Source: Candidatus Marispirochaeta associata
Lineage (GTDB): Bacteria; Spirochaetota; Spirochaetia; JC444; Marispirochaetaceae
Direction of reading: 5' to 3'
Assembly: GCA_001749745.1 (NCBI GenBank)
Contig: JWTM01000290.1
Coordinates: 124,001 to 188,000 of the forward strand
Length of the DNA stretch: 64,000 nucleotides
The translations under genes and the position numbers were made by a program. A model generated the notes under the pieces. The model was not told where the DNA came from. It worked only from the letters and a program-made list of their open reading frames with translations, and searched no databases. Shown in pieces: positions 28,038 to 36,135 of the stretch; within the stretch, counting starts at the first letter, position 1; each line of letters begins with the position of its first letter.

Positions 28038-28820
28038 TTAGATTCCTACCCTAAGACAGAGCCCGTCATACGCGGGCTCTATTTTTTTATCCCTATCCCG
28101 GGAGAGATAAGCCCGGATCTCCTCGTGACTCGCATCATGGCAGAGGTGGGTCAGTAAGGTTTTCTCGGCATCTATGCGCTTCGCCGCGGCCCGGGCTTCG
28201 TCGATCGAGAAGTGGGTCGGGTGGGGCCGAAAACGGAGTGCTCCGATGATCAGCAACTCCAAGCCCTCCAAAAGGGGGTATGAGCTCTCCGGAATACGGC
28301 TGCAGTCGGTAAGATAGGCCGTGTTACCCAGACGATAGCCGTAAATCGGAAGCTCTCCATGCAAGATAGGTACCGGTCGGATCTCGAGTCCCTCCAGGTC
28401 GATACCCGTCGGGGGGATCTCTTCCAGGCTTATCCGCGGTTTGCCGCCCCCCTTCTGGGTGCGGGTAAAGATGTAGTCGAAACGCCGGGTCAATTCATTC
28501 AAGGTCTCCCGGCTAGCGTAGACAGTAGCCGGATTTTTGCGGGTAAGCGGGCGGATATCGTCAATACCGTGCAGATGATCCGCATGGGGGTGGGTATAGA
28601 GCAGGGCGTCCAGCCGGGAAATCCCCTCCCGCACCGCCTGCAGACGAAACTCCGGGGCGGTGTCGATCACTATCTCCAGACCCGCGTGGCGTACCAGCAG
28701 GGAGGCCCGGGTCCTTTTATCTTTTTTGTCGGTCGAGCGGCAAACATCGCAGTCGCAGGCAATGACCGGAACTCCATGGGAGGTTCCCGATCCGAGGATC
28801 ACTACTTCCATGGCCGGCAT
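28038..28820 (-). CDS. Metallo-beta-lactamase-fold hydrolase (PhnP/RNase Z-like)
   Basis: 260 residues. The N-terminus LGSGTSHGVPVIACDCDVC and the zinc site THPHADHLHGIDD (HxHxDH) identify an MBL-fold phosphodiesterase of the PhnP-like group; the spaced cysteines after VIACDC resemble the PhnP structural zinc site. Family members hydrolyse cyclic phosphates or nucleic-acid esters; the substrate here is unknown, and no phosphonate genes are nearby. Its last codons also form the terminator of the convergent rpmB gene. It lies 29 bases after the recQ-like gene on the same strand. Confidence 0.87.
   Translation of the reverse strand: MPAMEVVILGSGTSHGVPVIACDCDVCRSTDKKDKRTRASLLVRHAGLEIVIDTAPEFRLQAVREGISRLDALLYTHPHADHLHGIDDIRPLTRKNPATVYASRETLNELTRRFDYIFTRTQKGGGKPRISLEEIPPTGIDLEGLEIRPVPILHGELPIYGYRLGNTAYLTDCSRIPESSYPLLEGLELLIIGALRFRPHPTHFSIDEARAAAKRIDAEKTLLTHLCHDASHEEIRAYLSRDRDKKIEPAYDGLCLRVGI
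28058..28088 (+). terminator. Intrinsic terminator of rpmB, inside a convergent coding region
   Basis: On the plus strand AGAGCCCG / CGGGCTCT (8-bp stem, 7-base loop), then A and seven T residues. It lies within the last 17 codons of the minus-strand MBL gene: the stem encodes part of EPAYDGL and the T run is the antisense of two AAA lysine codons. Confidence 0.85.
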
Positions 28821-28849
28821 AGTATCAGAGCTTCGGCCGCCTCACAATA

Positions 28850-30358
28850 TCATCCGCACAGCGCCTTAAATCGAGGGCCGAGGCGTATACGGCGCGGCGG
28901 GAAAAGTCCCCGCTCCCTAATCAGTTTGAAAGCCAGGGCCGAAAGAATCGCCTCCTCGATCCACTCGAAACGCCAATGACCTAAAGCTCCGTAACAACGG
29001 GAGTATTGGCCGTCCACCAGTCTGACCCCGGCTGTCGCATAGCCCTTCAGGAAGGCGGCCAGACTGCGGCGGCTAAAACAGCCCGGATACTCTCGTATGC
29101 CGGCGATTATCTCTTCGCTCCCCAGAGGAAGTTCGTGGTTGCTCCCGCAGCAGCAGTCGCAGATACCGCAGCCTATGTGTGAGTCGGGAGGAGCATCTCC
29201 CTCGAGGGCAAAAAGCCTCATCAAGGCCTCCCGACGACACTCTCCGCGAGAGAGCGCGGCGAGTGAGGCCTCGACCAACTCTCGCTGCCGCGGATGATTC
29301 TCGGCGGCCTGTGCCTGGGCCGGGCAGAGAAAGAGTAGGGCCCGGGCGGCTTTCCCGTCCCGTCCCGCCCGGCCGGATTCCTGAATGTAGGCCTCCACCG
29401 AGGGCGGAGGACCCAAATGAAGTACCGTGCGTACTCCGGCGCAGTCTACCCCCAGGCCGAAGGCGCAGGTCGCGCAGAGGAGACGTCTTCCGCCTGAAGA
29501 GAACTCCGTCTCGAGCCTCTTCTTCTCCTCCCGCGAGAGGCCCGCATGGTAGAAATCGACCTCGATGGTCGGGTCGAGGCTTTGTATCAGGGCCGAGGAG
29601 CTCTCGGTGAGTTTCCGGGTGGGGCAGAAGAGAATGGCCGGATACTCTAATTTTCCCGCTAAGATGCGGCTCGCGATCTCCGCCCCCGGAGTGAGGGAGG
29701 TAATCAGTTCGAACGCGATGTTGTCTCTGGCCGGAGATCGGCGGTAAAGTTCGTAACCCTCGCCGCAGAAGAGACATTCGCCGATACTCCGCAGGAGTTC
29801 CGGGGTTGCGGTAGCCGTAAAGCCGGTAAGTCTTCGGTATTCCAGGGAGTGAACGAGCTCGGCGGCCTTGAGGTAGGCGGGACGGAAACTCTCGCCCCAT
29901 TCCACCAGGGTGTGCGCCTCGTCGAAGACAACATGGTTTATGCTGATCTTCAGGAGGAGTGCGGTAATCTCCGGCAGGAGAAGGGTCTCCGGATTAGTAA
30001 GGAGCACCCTGATTCGTCCCGCCGCAGCGGCGGAGAGTATCTGTCTCCGTTCCGCCGCTGTTTGACCGCCTCGCAGGGTAGCCGCGGGGATCCCGGCCGC
30101 CTCAAAGCGCCGCTGCTGATCGTTGATCAGCGCATTGAGGGGATAGATGATGAGGGTGAGCCCATTGAGGATCAATGCCGGAATCATATAGATCAGGCTC
30201 TTCCCGGCTCCTGTCGGGAGGATCACCAAGCCGTGACGGGGAGCCTCCTCCTCGCCATCCGCCGCGCGGACGATCTCGTCGATCAGGTGCCGCTGATAGG
30301 GGTAGAGTCCGGGCAGATTAAAACTTTTGCGGGCTATCTCGTCGTAGAGTGATTTCAC
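28850..30358 (-). CDS. RecQ-family ATP-dependent DNA helicase (short form)
   Basis: 502 residues with superfamily 2 helicase motifs: Walker A LPTGAGKS (47-54), DEAH (145-148), TGFTATATPE, and the arginine-finger motif QESGRAGRDGK. After the helicase core is a cysteine cluster (GCGICDCCCG) resembling the RecQ zinc-binding region, but no HRDC domain follows, so it is shorter than standard RecQ (about 600). It unwinds DNA 3'-5' in repair. It precedes the MBL-fold gene on the same strand. Confidence 0.85.
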   Translation of the reverse strand: MKSLYDEIARKSFNLPGLYPYQRHLIDEIVRAADGEEEAPRHGLVILPTGAGKSLIYMIPALILNGLTLIIYPLNALINDQQRRFEAAGIPAATLRGGQTAAERRQILSAAAAGRIRVLLTNPETLLLPEITALLLKISINHVVFDEAHTLVEWGESFRPAYLKAAELVHSLEYRRLTGFTATATPELLRSIGECLFCGEGYELYRRSPARDNIAFELITSLTPGAEIASRILAGKLEYPAILFCPTRKLTESSSALIQSLDPTIEVDFYHAGLSREEKKRLETEFSSGGRRLLCATCAFGLGVDCAGVRTVLHLGPPPSVEAYIQESGRAGRDGKAARALLFLCPAQAQAAENHPRQRELVEASLAALSRGECRREALMRLFALEGDAPPDSHIGCGICDCCCGSNHELPLGSEEIIAGIREYPGCFSRRSLAAFLKGYATAGVRLVDGQYSRCYGALGHWRFEWIEEAILSALAFKLIRERGLFPPRRIRLGPRFKALCG

Positions 30359-30409
30359 AACTATTTTCTAGGGCGGTAAGGTGCTTGTTGATTTCGTTGC
30401 ACCGGGGGA

Positions 30410-30438
30410 TTGTCTCCCTGACTAATCCGGGGTACACT
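30410..30438 (+). promoter_or_regulatory. Candidate promoter of the lrp-proA-proB unit
   Basis: TTGTCT (30410-30415), 17 bases, TACACT (30433-30438). A second candidate, TTGATA at 30522 with CATAAT at 30543, lies closer to the gene but with a 15-base spacer. The whole 30359-30578 gap (220 bases) contains no gene. Confidence 0.35.
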
Positions 30439-30578
30439 AAAATATAGAGCGTTCATTGCGGATAATTACTAGTAGATTACTAACAGAATTCGGAAATATT
30501 TGAAAATATGGAAAGAACGGCTTGATAAAATCATCACATTTACATAATCTTGCAGGTGATACTCGACGAGGTGGAAGA

Positions 30579-31067
30579 ATGGGTACCGGCCATGAACTTG
30601 ACGAACTCGATTTGAAAATTCTCCGCATCCTGCAGAAGGATTCCCGGCGTCCTTTTCAGGAAATCGCCCGGGATCTTGAGGTCTCCGGCGGTACGGTACA
30701 TGTCCGTTTCAATAAATTGAAGGAGCTGGGAGTAATCAAGGGTACCCGGGTAATCGTCGAACCTCAGAAGCTGGGATTCGAGGTATGCGCCTTCGTGGGG
30801 ATCAATCTGCATAATGCGCGGGATTATGGTTCGATGGTCCAAAAGCTCAAGGATTTTGAGGAGATCATCGAGGTTCATTCAACCACCGGAGCCTATAATT
30901 TTTTTATTAAAGTAGTAGCCAAGAATACCCGCGGCTTGCACGCCTTCCTTACCGAACGGCTTCAGAACATGCCGGAGATACAATCCACCGAAACCTTCAT
31001 ATCCCTCGATCTTCCGGTCGACCGGGATATACCTATCGATAAAGAACGCATCATCGGTCGCACCTAG
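30579..31067 (+). CDS. Lrp/AsnC-family transcriptional regulator
   Basis: 162 residues from ATG 30579 (GAGGTGGAAGA upstream; the frame also extends upstream to a TTG at 30522). N-terminal winged HTH with LDLKILRILQKDSRRPFQEI then ARDLEVSGGTVHVRFNKL; C-terminal RAM/AsnC effector-binding domain with HSTTGAYNFFIKVVA. Such regulators bind amino acids and control their metabolism. It sits 17 bases before proA on the same strand, so it may sense an amino acid linked to proline synthesis. Confidence 0.9.
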   Translation: MGTGHELDELDLKILRILQKDSRRPFQEIARDLEVSGGTVHVRFNKLKELGVIKGTRVIVEPQKLGFEVCAFVGINLHNARDYGSMVQKLKDFEEIIEVHSTTGAYNFFIKVVAKNTRGLHAFLTERLQNMPEIQSTETFISLDLPVDRDIPIDKERIIGRT

Positions 31068-31084
31068 ACTGAAGAGGTCCAAGC

Positions 31085-32392
31085 ATGCAGGAAAACGCTA
31101 TAAAGAAGCTCGCCCGGGAAGCGCGGGAGGCGTCCTATATCACCGCAACCCTCTCGTCGGAATTGAAGAACCGCGTACTCGATCAGGTCGCCGTCGCCCT
31201 TGATAGGGAGAAGGCGCGCATCTTTGCGGCGAATCAGGACGATCTTGCCCGGGCCGAGGGGGATCGAGTCGCCGCACCCTTGGTAAAACGGCTTAAGTTC
31301 GATGAGAAGAAGCTCCAGGGCGTGATTGAGGGGATCCGCAGTCTGATTGCCCTCGAGGATCCGGTAGGCCGCGAGCAGCTGGCCACGGAGCTGGACCGGG
31401 GCTTGGAGCTCCATAGAATATCGACTCCAATCGGGGTAATCGGAATGATCTTCGAATCCCGGCCCGATGCACTGGTACAGATGGCGGCCCTCTCCTTAAA
31501 GAGCGGGAATGCAGTGCTCCTCAAGGGTGGCCGGGAGGCCAGGGAGACGAATCGAGTCCTGACTGAGATAATCTCGACCTCTTCGCTTGAATCCGGAATG
31601 CCCGCCGGCTGGATCGTCAATCTGGAGTCCCGGGAGGAGGTACAGGAACTCCTGGGTATGGACCGGGAGATCGATCTCCTGATACCCCGGGGATCGAACG
31701 AGTTTGTCCGCTATATCATGGAGAATAGCCGCATCCCGGTTATGGGACATGCCGACGGGATCTGTCATACCTATATCGAAGCTAGAGCCAATCCCGAGAC
31801 GGCGGTGCGGATTGCGGTAGACGGCAAGGCGCAGTATGTGGCTGTTTGCAATTCCACCGAGACTATTCTGATCGACCGGGCGCTGGCCCAGGAGATCCTT
31901 CCTCTCCTTACCCGGGCTCTGCAGCAGGCCGGCGTCCGTATCCGCGGTTGTGCAGAGACCAGAGCGATTATCCCTGCGGCGGAGGCGGCGGATGAGAAGG
32001 ACTGGGAGACGGAATATCTGGATTACATCGTCTCTATCAAGGTGGTCGCCGATCTGGATGAGGCCGTGGCCCATATCAACCGCTACGGCTCCGGCCATAC
32101 CGACGCGATCGTCACCGAGGATCCTGAATCGGCCCGTCGCTTCATGGAGCGGGTCGATTCTGCTAATGTTTTCCATAACTGCAGCACCCGCTTTTCCGAC
32201 GGATTCCGCTACGGATTCGGCGCCGAGGTTGGGATCAGCACAGGAAAACTGCATGCCCGCGGCCCGGTCGGGCTCGAAGGGCTTCTAACCTATAAGTATA
32301 AGCTCTTCGGCACAGGGCAGATCGTGGCCGATTATGCCGAGGGGCGTAAGAAGTTTACCCACCGATCTCTCGCAAAACCCGGAGAGGAGTAG
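31085..32392 (+). CDS. proA: Glutamate-5-semialdehyde dehydrogenase (gamma-glutamyl-phosphate reductase)
   Basis: 435 residues, full-length aldehyde-dehydrogenase-fold ProA, second step of proline synthesis (glutamyl phosphate to glutamate semialdehyde, NADPH). Typical segments: IGVIGMIFESRPDALVQMA, GNAVLLKGGREA, the catalytic-cysteine region VAVCNSTETIL, and GFGAEVGISTGKLHARGPVGL near the C-terminus, close to a ProA hallmark. GAGG precedes the ATG. proB follows after five bases. Confidence 0.96.
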   Translation: MQENAIKKLAREAREASYITATLSSELKNRVLDQVAVALDREKARIFAANQDDLARAEGDRVAAPLVKRLKFDEKKLQGVIEGIRSLIALEDPVGREQLATELDRGLELHRISTPIGVIGMIFESRPDALVQMAALSLKSGNAVLLKGGREARETNRVLTEIISTSSLESGMPAGWIVNLESREEVQELLGMDREIDLLIPRGSNEFVRYIMENSRIPVMGHADGICHTYIEARANPETAVRIAVDGKAQYVAVCNSTETILIDRALAQEILPLLTRALQQAGVRIRGCAETRAIIPAAEAADEKDWETEYLDYIVSIKVVADLDEAVAHINRYGSGHTDAIVTEDPESARRFMERVDSANVFHNCSTRFSDGFRYGFGAEVGISTGKLHARGPVGLEGLLTYKYKLFGTGQIVADYAEGRKKFTHRSLAKPGEE

Positions 32393-32397
32393 GAGAA

Positions 32398-33498
32398 GTG
32401 CGGAACTTCTCTCAGGCTAAACGGGTTGTGGTTAAGATCGGCACCAATCTTCTGGCTGATGAGGAAGGGGTCGACGAATCATTCCTCACGGAGATCGCCC
32501 GGCAGCTGGCCGGACTCCGTCAGAGGGGCTTACAGCTGATTCTCGTCAGTTCAGGTGCGATAGGTATGGGCGCCAAGGAGCTGAGACTCGAAGGCGGCGT
32601 CAGCCAGATCGAGATGCGCCAGGCCTGTGCCGCCATCGGACAGCCGCTGCTGATGCAGGCCTATCGGACCGCCTTTATGGCCCTCGGAATCCCGGTGGCT
32701 CAGGTACTCCTCACCTCCGAGGTCTTGAACAAGCGACAGAGCTATCTCAATCTACGGAACTCCGTCGAGACCCTGCTGGACCTGGATGTGCTGCCCATTG
32801 TCAACGAGAACGACAGCGTCTCCACCAAGGAGATCGGCACGGCCTTCGGGGACAACGACCGACTCAGTGCGCTGATCGCCAGCAAGATCGACGCGGACCT
32901 CCTGATTCTGCTGACCGATATCGACGCCCTCTATGACGCAGATCCGCGCAAGGAACGCGACGCTAAACCCCTGGATCTGGTACCCGAGCTGACCGAGGAG
33001 ATCATGGCCGCCGCCGGAGCGGCGGGTAGCGTATTTTCCACCGGAGGGATGCGGACCAAGCTGGAGGCGGTCAAGATCGCCCGCCGGGCAGGCTGCCGAA
33101 CGGTTCTGGCCCACGGCAAGGGTGACGAGGTACTGAAGCGAATTATCGAGGGCGAGAAGATCGGCACCCTCTTTCTGGCCAAGGACAGGCTCAAGAACCG
33201 CAAGCGCTGGATTCTCCACTCCCGGTCCGAAGGCAGCATCACCATCGACGAAGGCGCGTTCGAAGCCATCTGCGCCCATAAAAGCCTGCTTCCGAAGGGT
33301 TTGGTCGCGGTAGAGGGGGAGTTTCCGGCCGGGGCGGTAGTACAGGTCAACGGCCGGGCGAAGATCGTCTCCAACTTCTCCTCCCAGGAACTGGAACTCC
33401 TGATCGGACGTCACTCATCCCAGATCGACGAGATCCTGGGGCGCAGCAAACCGGCGGTGATAGCCCGACCGGAAGAGACGGTCTTTTTCGACGAATAG
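32398..33498 (+). CDS. proB: Glutamate 5-kinase
   Basis: 366 residues: an amino-acid kinase domain (KRVVVKIGTNLL, LVSSGAIGMGAKEL, INENDSVST-like VNENDSVSTKEIG, GMRTKLEAVKIA) and a C-terminal PUA domain from about 275. First and usually feedback-inhibited step of proline synthesis. GTG start at 32398 with AGGAG inside the end of proA. The order proA-proB is the reverse of the enteric proBA. Confidence 0.96.
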   Translation: MRNFSQAKRVVVKIGTNLLADEEGVDESFLTEIARQLAGLRQRGLQLILVSSGAIGMGAKELRLEGGVSQIEMRQACAAIGQPLLMQAYRTAFMALGIPVAQVLLTSEVLNKRQSYLNLRNSVETLLDLDVLPIVNENDSVSTKEIGTAFGDNDRLSALIASKIDADLLILLTDIDALYDADPRKERDAKPLDLVPELTEEIMAAAGAAGSVFSTGGMRTKLEAVKIARRAGCRTVLAHGKGDEVLKRIIEGEKIGTLFLAKDRLKNRKRWILHSRSEGSITIDEGAFEAICAHKSLLPKGLVAVEGEFPAGAVVQVNGRAKIVSNFSSQELELLIGRHSSQIDEILGRSKPAVIARPEETVFFDE

Positions 33499-33518
33499 GC
33501 GCTCCTCGCGCCGGGCGA

Positions 33519-34613
33519 TCAATATCTCTTCAGAAGAGCGATACTCTCGATATGGTAGGTCTGGGGAAACATATCCAGCCCTTGGAGCTGAACAAGACTA
33601 TAGCCGGCGGAACAGAAAGCGGCAATGTCCCGCATCTGAGTCGAGGGATTGCAGGAGACATAGAGGATCGTCCCGATTCCCAAGCCGGCAAGATCGGCCG
33701 CCTCTCGCTTGAGCCCCTCCCGGGGCGGATCGAGAATAAGTACGTTCCGGGTTGTCGCACTCGAGAAAAGAGCCTTGCGAATACGTCCTACCTCGCCCCG
33801 GCGGTAGCGGGCGGCTGGAAGAGACGCCGCCGCAACCTCGGCCTCGGCAATTGCGGATGAGGAGCTGTCCCAGCCCTCCACGGATGCCCCCGCCTGGGCC
33901 AGCGGCAGGGAGAGATTGCCGTTGCCGCAGAAGAGATCAAAGATGCGCGGGGCGCTGCACTCCTGAAGAACGAGCTCCCGCACCCTGGCGCGGAGGATCT
34001 CATTGGCGCCGCGGTTGGCCTGCAGAAAGCCTGCTTCCTTGTCGCCCCGGATAAGCCGCATCCCATCGGTTTCGATGCGGAGCTCGAAGCGCTCGGGGAG
34101 GCTCTTCCGGGCCTCCCTGCTCAGGGGCGGATCAGCGAGCCACTCCCGCAGGGGTGCTTCGGCGATGGGACAGTCGGCTATCTCGATTATCTCCCGGCTA
34201 CGATGCGCCCGGTAGCCGATTCTGCCGTCTGCGGCATGCAGGGTTATGCGCCGGCGGTACTCAAAGGGCTGATCCGCCGAGAGGGGCGGGTCGAAGCGCG
34301 GCGTCTGATTCTGTAGGCGGGCGGCCTGCTCCTGCAGTACAGTGCCCTTGGTCGTGAGTTGATCCTTATAGCGCAGGTGCTGCCATTGGCAACCCCCGCA
34401 GCGGCCGAAATAGGGGCAGAGCGGTTCTGTTCGCTGAGGAGATGCCTCGAGGATACGAGTCAGCCGGCCCCGGTTGAATGAACGCCCGGATTCGAGGATC
34501 TCCGCTTCGATGCGGTCTCCGGGAGCGGTATAAGGAATGAAGCAGACAGGACCGTCGGCGGGACGGGCGAGCCCGTCGCCGCCGTAGGTCAGCTTCTCAA
34601 TAGTCAGTTCCAT
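33519..34613 (-). CDS. RNA m5U methyltransferase, TrmA/RlmD family
   Basis: About 364 residues from the ATG at 34613 (the frame extends five codons further to a GTG; neither has a clear ribosome site). A short TRAM-like start (GGDGLARPADGPVCFIPY), an iron-sulfur motif CPYFGRCGGCQWQH, SAM motif FDLFCGNGNLSLPL-like (LFCGNGNLSLPLAQ), DPPREGLKREA and the catalytic-cysteine segment VSCNPSTQMRDI. It makes 5-methyluridine in tRNA or 23S rRNA; the iron-sulfur motif favours an RlmC/RlmD-type enzyme, but the exact site cannot be told. It follows the sugar kinase gene after 39 bases. Confidence 0.88.
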   Translation of the reverse strand: MELTIEKLTYGGDGLARPADGPVCFIPYTAPGDRIEAEILESGRSFNRGRLTRILEASPQRTEPLCPYFGRCGGCQWQHLRYKDQLTTKGTVLQEQAARLQNQTPRFDPPLSADQPFEYRRRITLHAADGRIGYRAHRSREIIEIADCPIAEAPLREWLADPPLSREARKSLPERFELRIETDGMRLIRGDKEAGFLQANRGANEILRARVRELVLQECSAPRIFDLFCGNGNLSLPLAQAGASVEGWDSSSSAIAEAEVAAASLPAARYRRGEVGRIRKALFSSATTRNVLILDPPREGLKREAADLAGLGIGTILYVSCNPSTQMRDIAAFCSAGYSLVQLQGLDMFPQTYHIESIALLKRY

Positions 34614-34652
34614 GCTTCTGTATAGCACGCCCCGGGGGGAGGGGCAAAGCGT

Positions 34653-36134
34653 CTAAGCCGGATAGAGCCGGGTAAAACGTCGGTAGGCCTCGTCCCAGCC
34701 TGGTCGCGCTCCCGGTTGGTAGCGGTCGGGGTTGACCGAGGCTGCAACCAGCCTGCGTCCGGCCGCGATTCCGGGGATGAGCCCCTGACCGGCGGCCTGG
34801 ACGACGATGCTCCCCAGGGCCGTGGCCTCGGTGGGACCGGCGACCACCGGGAGCCCGGTAGCTTCGCTCGTCATGCGGCACAGGAGTTTGTTGTTGACTC
34901 CGCCCCCGACAATATGGACCACCGGATACTCCTTGCCCGTCAGCTCCTGGATGCGTTCCACCGTCCGTCGATAGACGAGGGCCAGGCTTTCGAATACCGT
35001 GCGGGCCAGCTCGGCCTCGCTTTGCGGAACAGGCTGTCCGGTTTCGGCTGCCGCCTGACGGATCTCTTCGGGCATACTCTTGGGGGCCGTGAAGCGCGAG
35101 TCCATGGGATTGATCAGGGTGGTGAAGGGTTTGGCCTGCTCGGCCATTTCGACGATCTCTCCGTAATCGAAGTTGCGTCCCTCTCTATCCCAGATGCGCT
35201 TACACTCCTGAATCAGCCACAATCCCATGATATTACTCAAGAGACTGATCTTGCCGCCGGCGCCGATCTCGTTGGTGAAGCCGAGCTCGGCGGCTCGGGG
35301 GGTCAGCACCGGCTCGTCCGCCTCGACCCCCATCAGGCTCCAGGTTCCGGATGAGAGATAGATAAAATCATCCGTGTCGGCCGGTACGGCGGCTATGGCA
35401 GACTGGGTATCGTGGGAGGTGGTCGCCAGAACCCGAGTGCCGGAGAGCCCGGTAAAGGCCTCGACATCGAGAGTTATACGGCCGACCTCCTCACCGGGTT
35501 TGATGATCGGGGTAAAGAGATGGGCGGGGTAGCCGAGCTTGGCGATCAGCTCCCGGTTCCAGTCGCGTACCCTGGGATCGACCAAGGCTGTCGTGGAGGC
35601 GATAGAGAGTTCGCTGCGCAGGTTCCCGGTAAGGAAGTAGTTCAACAGGTCCGGCGTCATGGCTATCGCGCGGGCGGATTCGAAGAGTTCCCGGTTCTCT
35701 TCCCGCTCGGCGAAGAGTTGAAAGACGGTGTTGATGCTCATCATCTGGATGCCGCCGGCCGCGTAGAGCTCATCCTCGCCGACGACGGCGAAAAGTTTTT
35801 CCGGAATCCCATCGTTACGACTGTCCCGGTAATGGTAGGGATTGGAGATCAGTCTGCCGTCCCGGCCGACGAGGCCGTAATCGACCCCCCAGGTGTCCAC
35901 CGCCAGGGAGAGGATAGGATCCTGATAGTCCCGGCGAAAGATGATCAAGCCTTCCAGTATCTCCCGGTAGAGTCCCAGGATATCCCACTGAAAACGGCCG
36001 TTCAGATTCACCGGACGGTTGGCGAAACGGTGTACGGTTTCGACCTCGAGGGAGTCCTCCCCCAGGCGGCCGGCAATGCAGCGGCCTGAGGAGGCTCCGA
36101 AGTCGAAGGCGAGAATGGCGCCTTCGGATCTCAT
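34653..36134 (-). CDS. FGGY sugar kinase, rhamnulokinase/L-fuculokinase type
   Basis: 493 residues from the ATG at 36134, which follows the fucI stop codon by one base; the frame extends 38 codons further but that region overlaps fucI and is not protein-like. FGGY features: FDFGASSGRCIAGRL near the start, SLAVDTWGVDYGLV, TSHDTQSAIAAV, YLSSGTWSLMG and HIVGGGVNNKLLC. The sequence looks closer to RhaB than to enteric FucK, but the partner is fucI, so L-fuculose (or a broad 6-deoxyketose range) is the likely substrate, yielding the 1-phosphate. No aldolase gene is in the window. Confidence 0.87.
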   Translation of the reverse strand: MRSEGAILAFDFGASSGRCIAGRLGEDSLEVETVHRFANRPVNLNGRFQWDILGLYREILEGLIIFRRDYQDPILSLAVDTWGVDYGLVGRDGRLISNPYHYRDSRNDGIPEKLFAVVGEDELYAAGGIQMMSINTVFQLFAEREENRELFESARAIAMTPDLLNYFLTGNLRSELSIASTTALVDPRVRDWNRELIAKLGYPAHLFTPIIKPGEEVGRITLDVEAFTGLSGTRVLATTSHDTQSAIAAVPADTDDFIYLSSGTWSLMGVEADEPVLTPRAAELGFTNEIGAGGKISLLSNIMGLWLIQECKRIWDREGRNFDYGEIVEMAEQAKPFTTLINPMDSRFTAPKSMPEEIRQAAAETGQPVPQSEAELARTVFESLALVYRRTVERIQELTGKEYPVVHIVGGGVNNKLLCRMTSEATGLPVVAGPTEATALGSIVVQAAGQGLIPGIAAGRRLVAASVNPDRYQPGARPGWDEAYRRFTRLYPA

Positions 36135-36135
36135 T

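Noticed and set aside
33498..33512. Terminator between proB and the RNA methyltransferase gene
   Set aside because: GGCGC/GCGCC is only 5 bp and lacks a T run on either strand.
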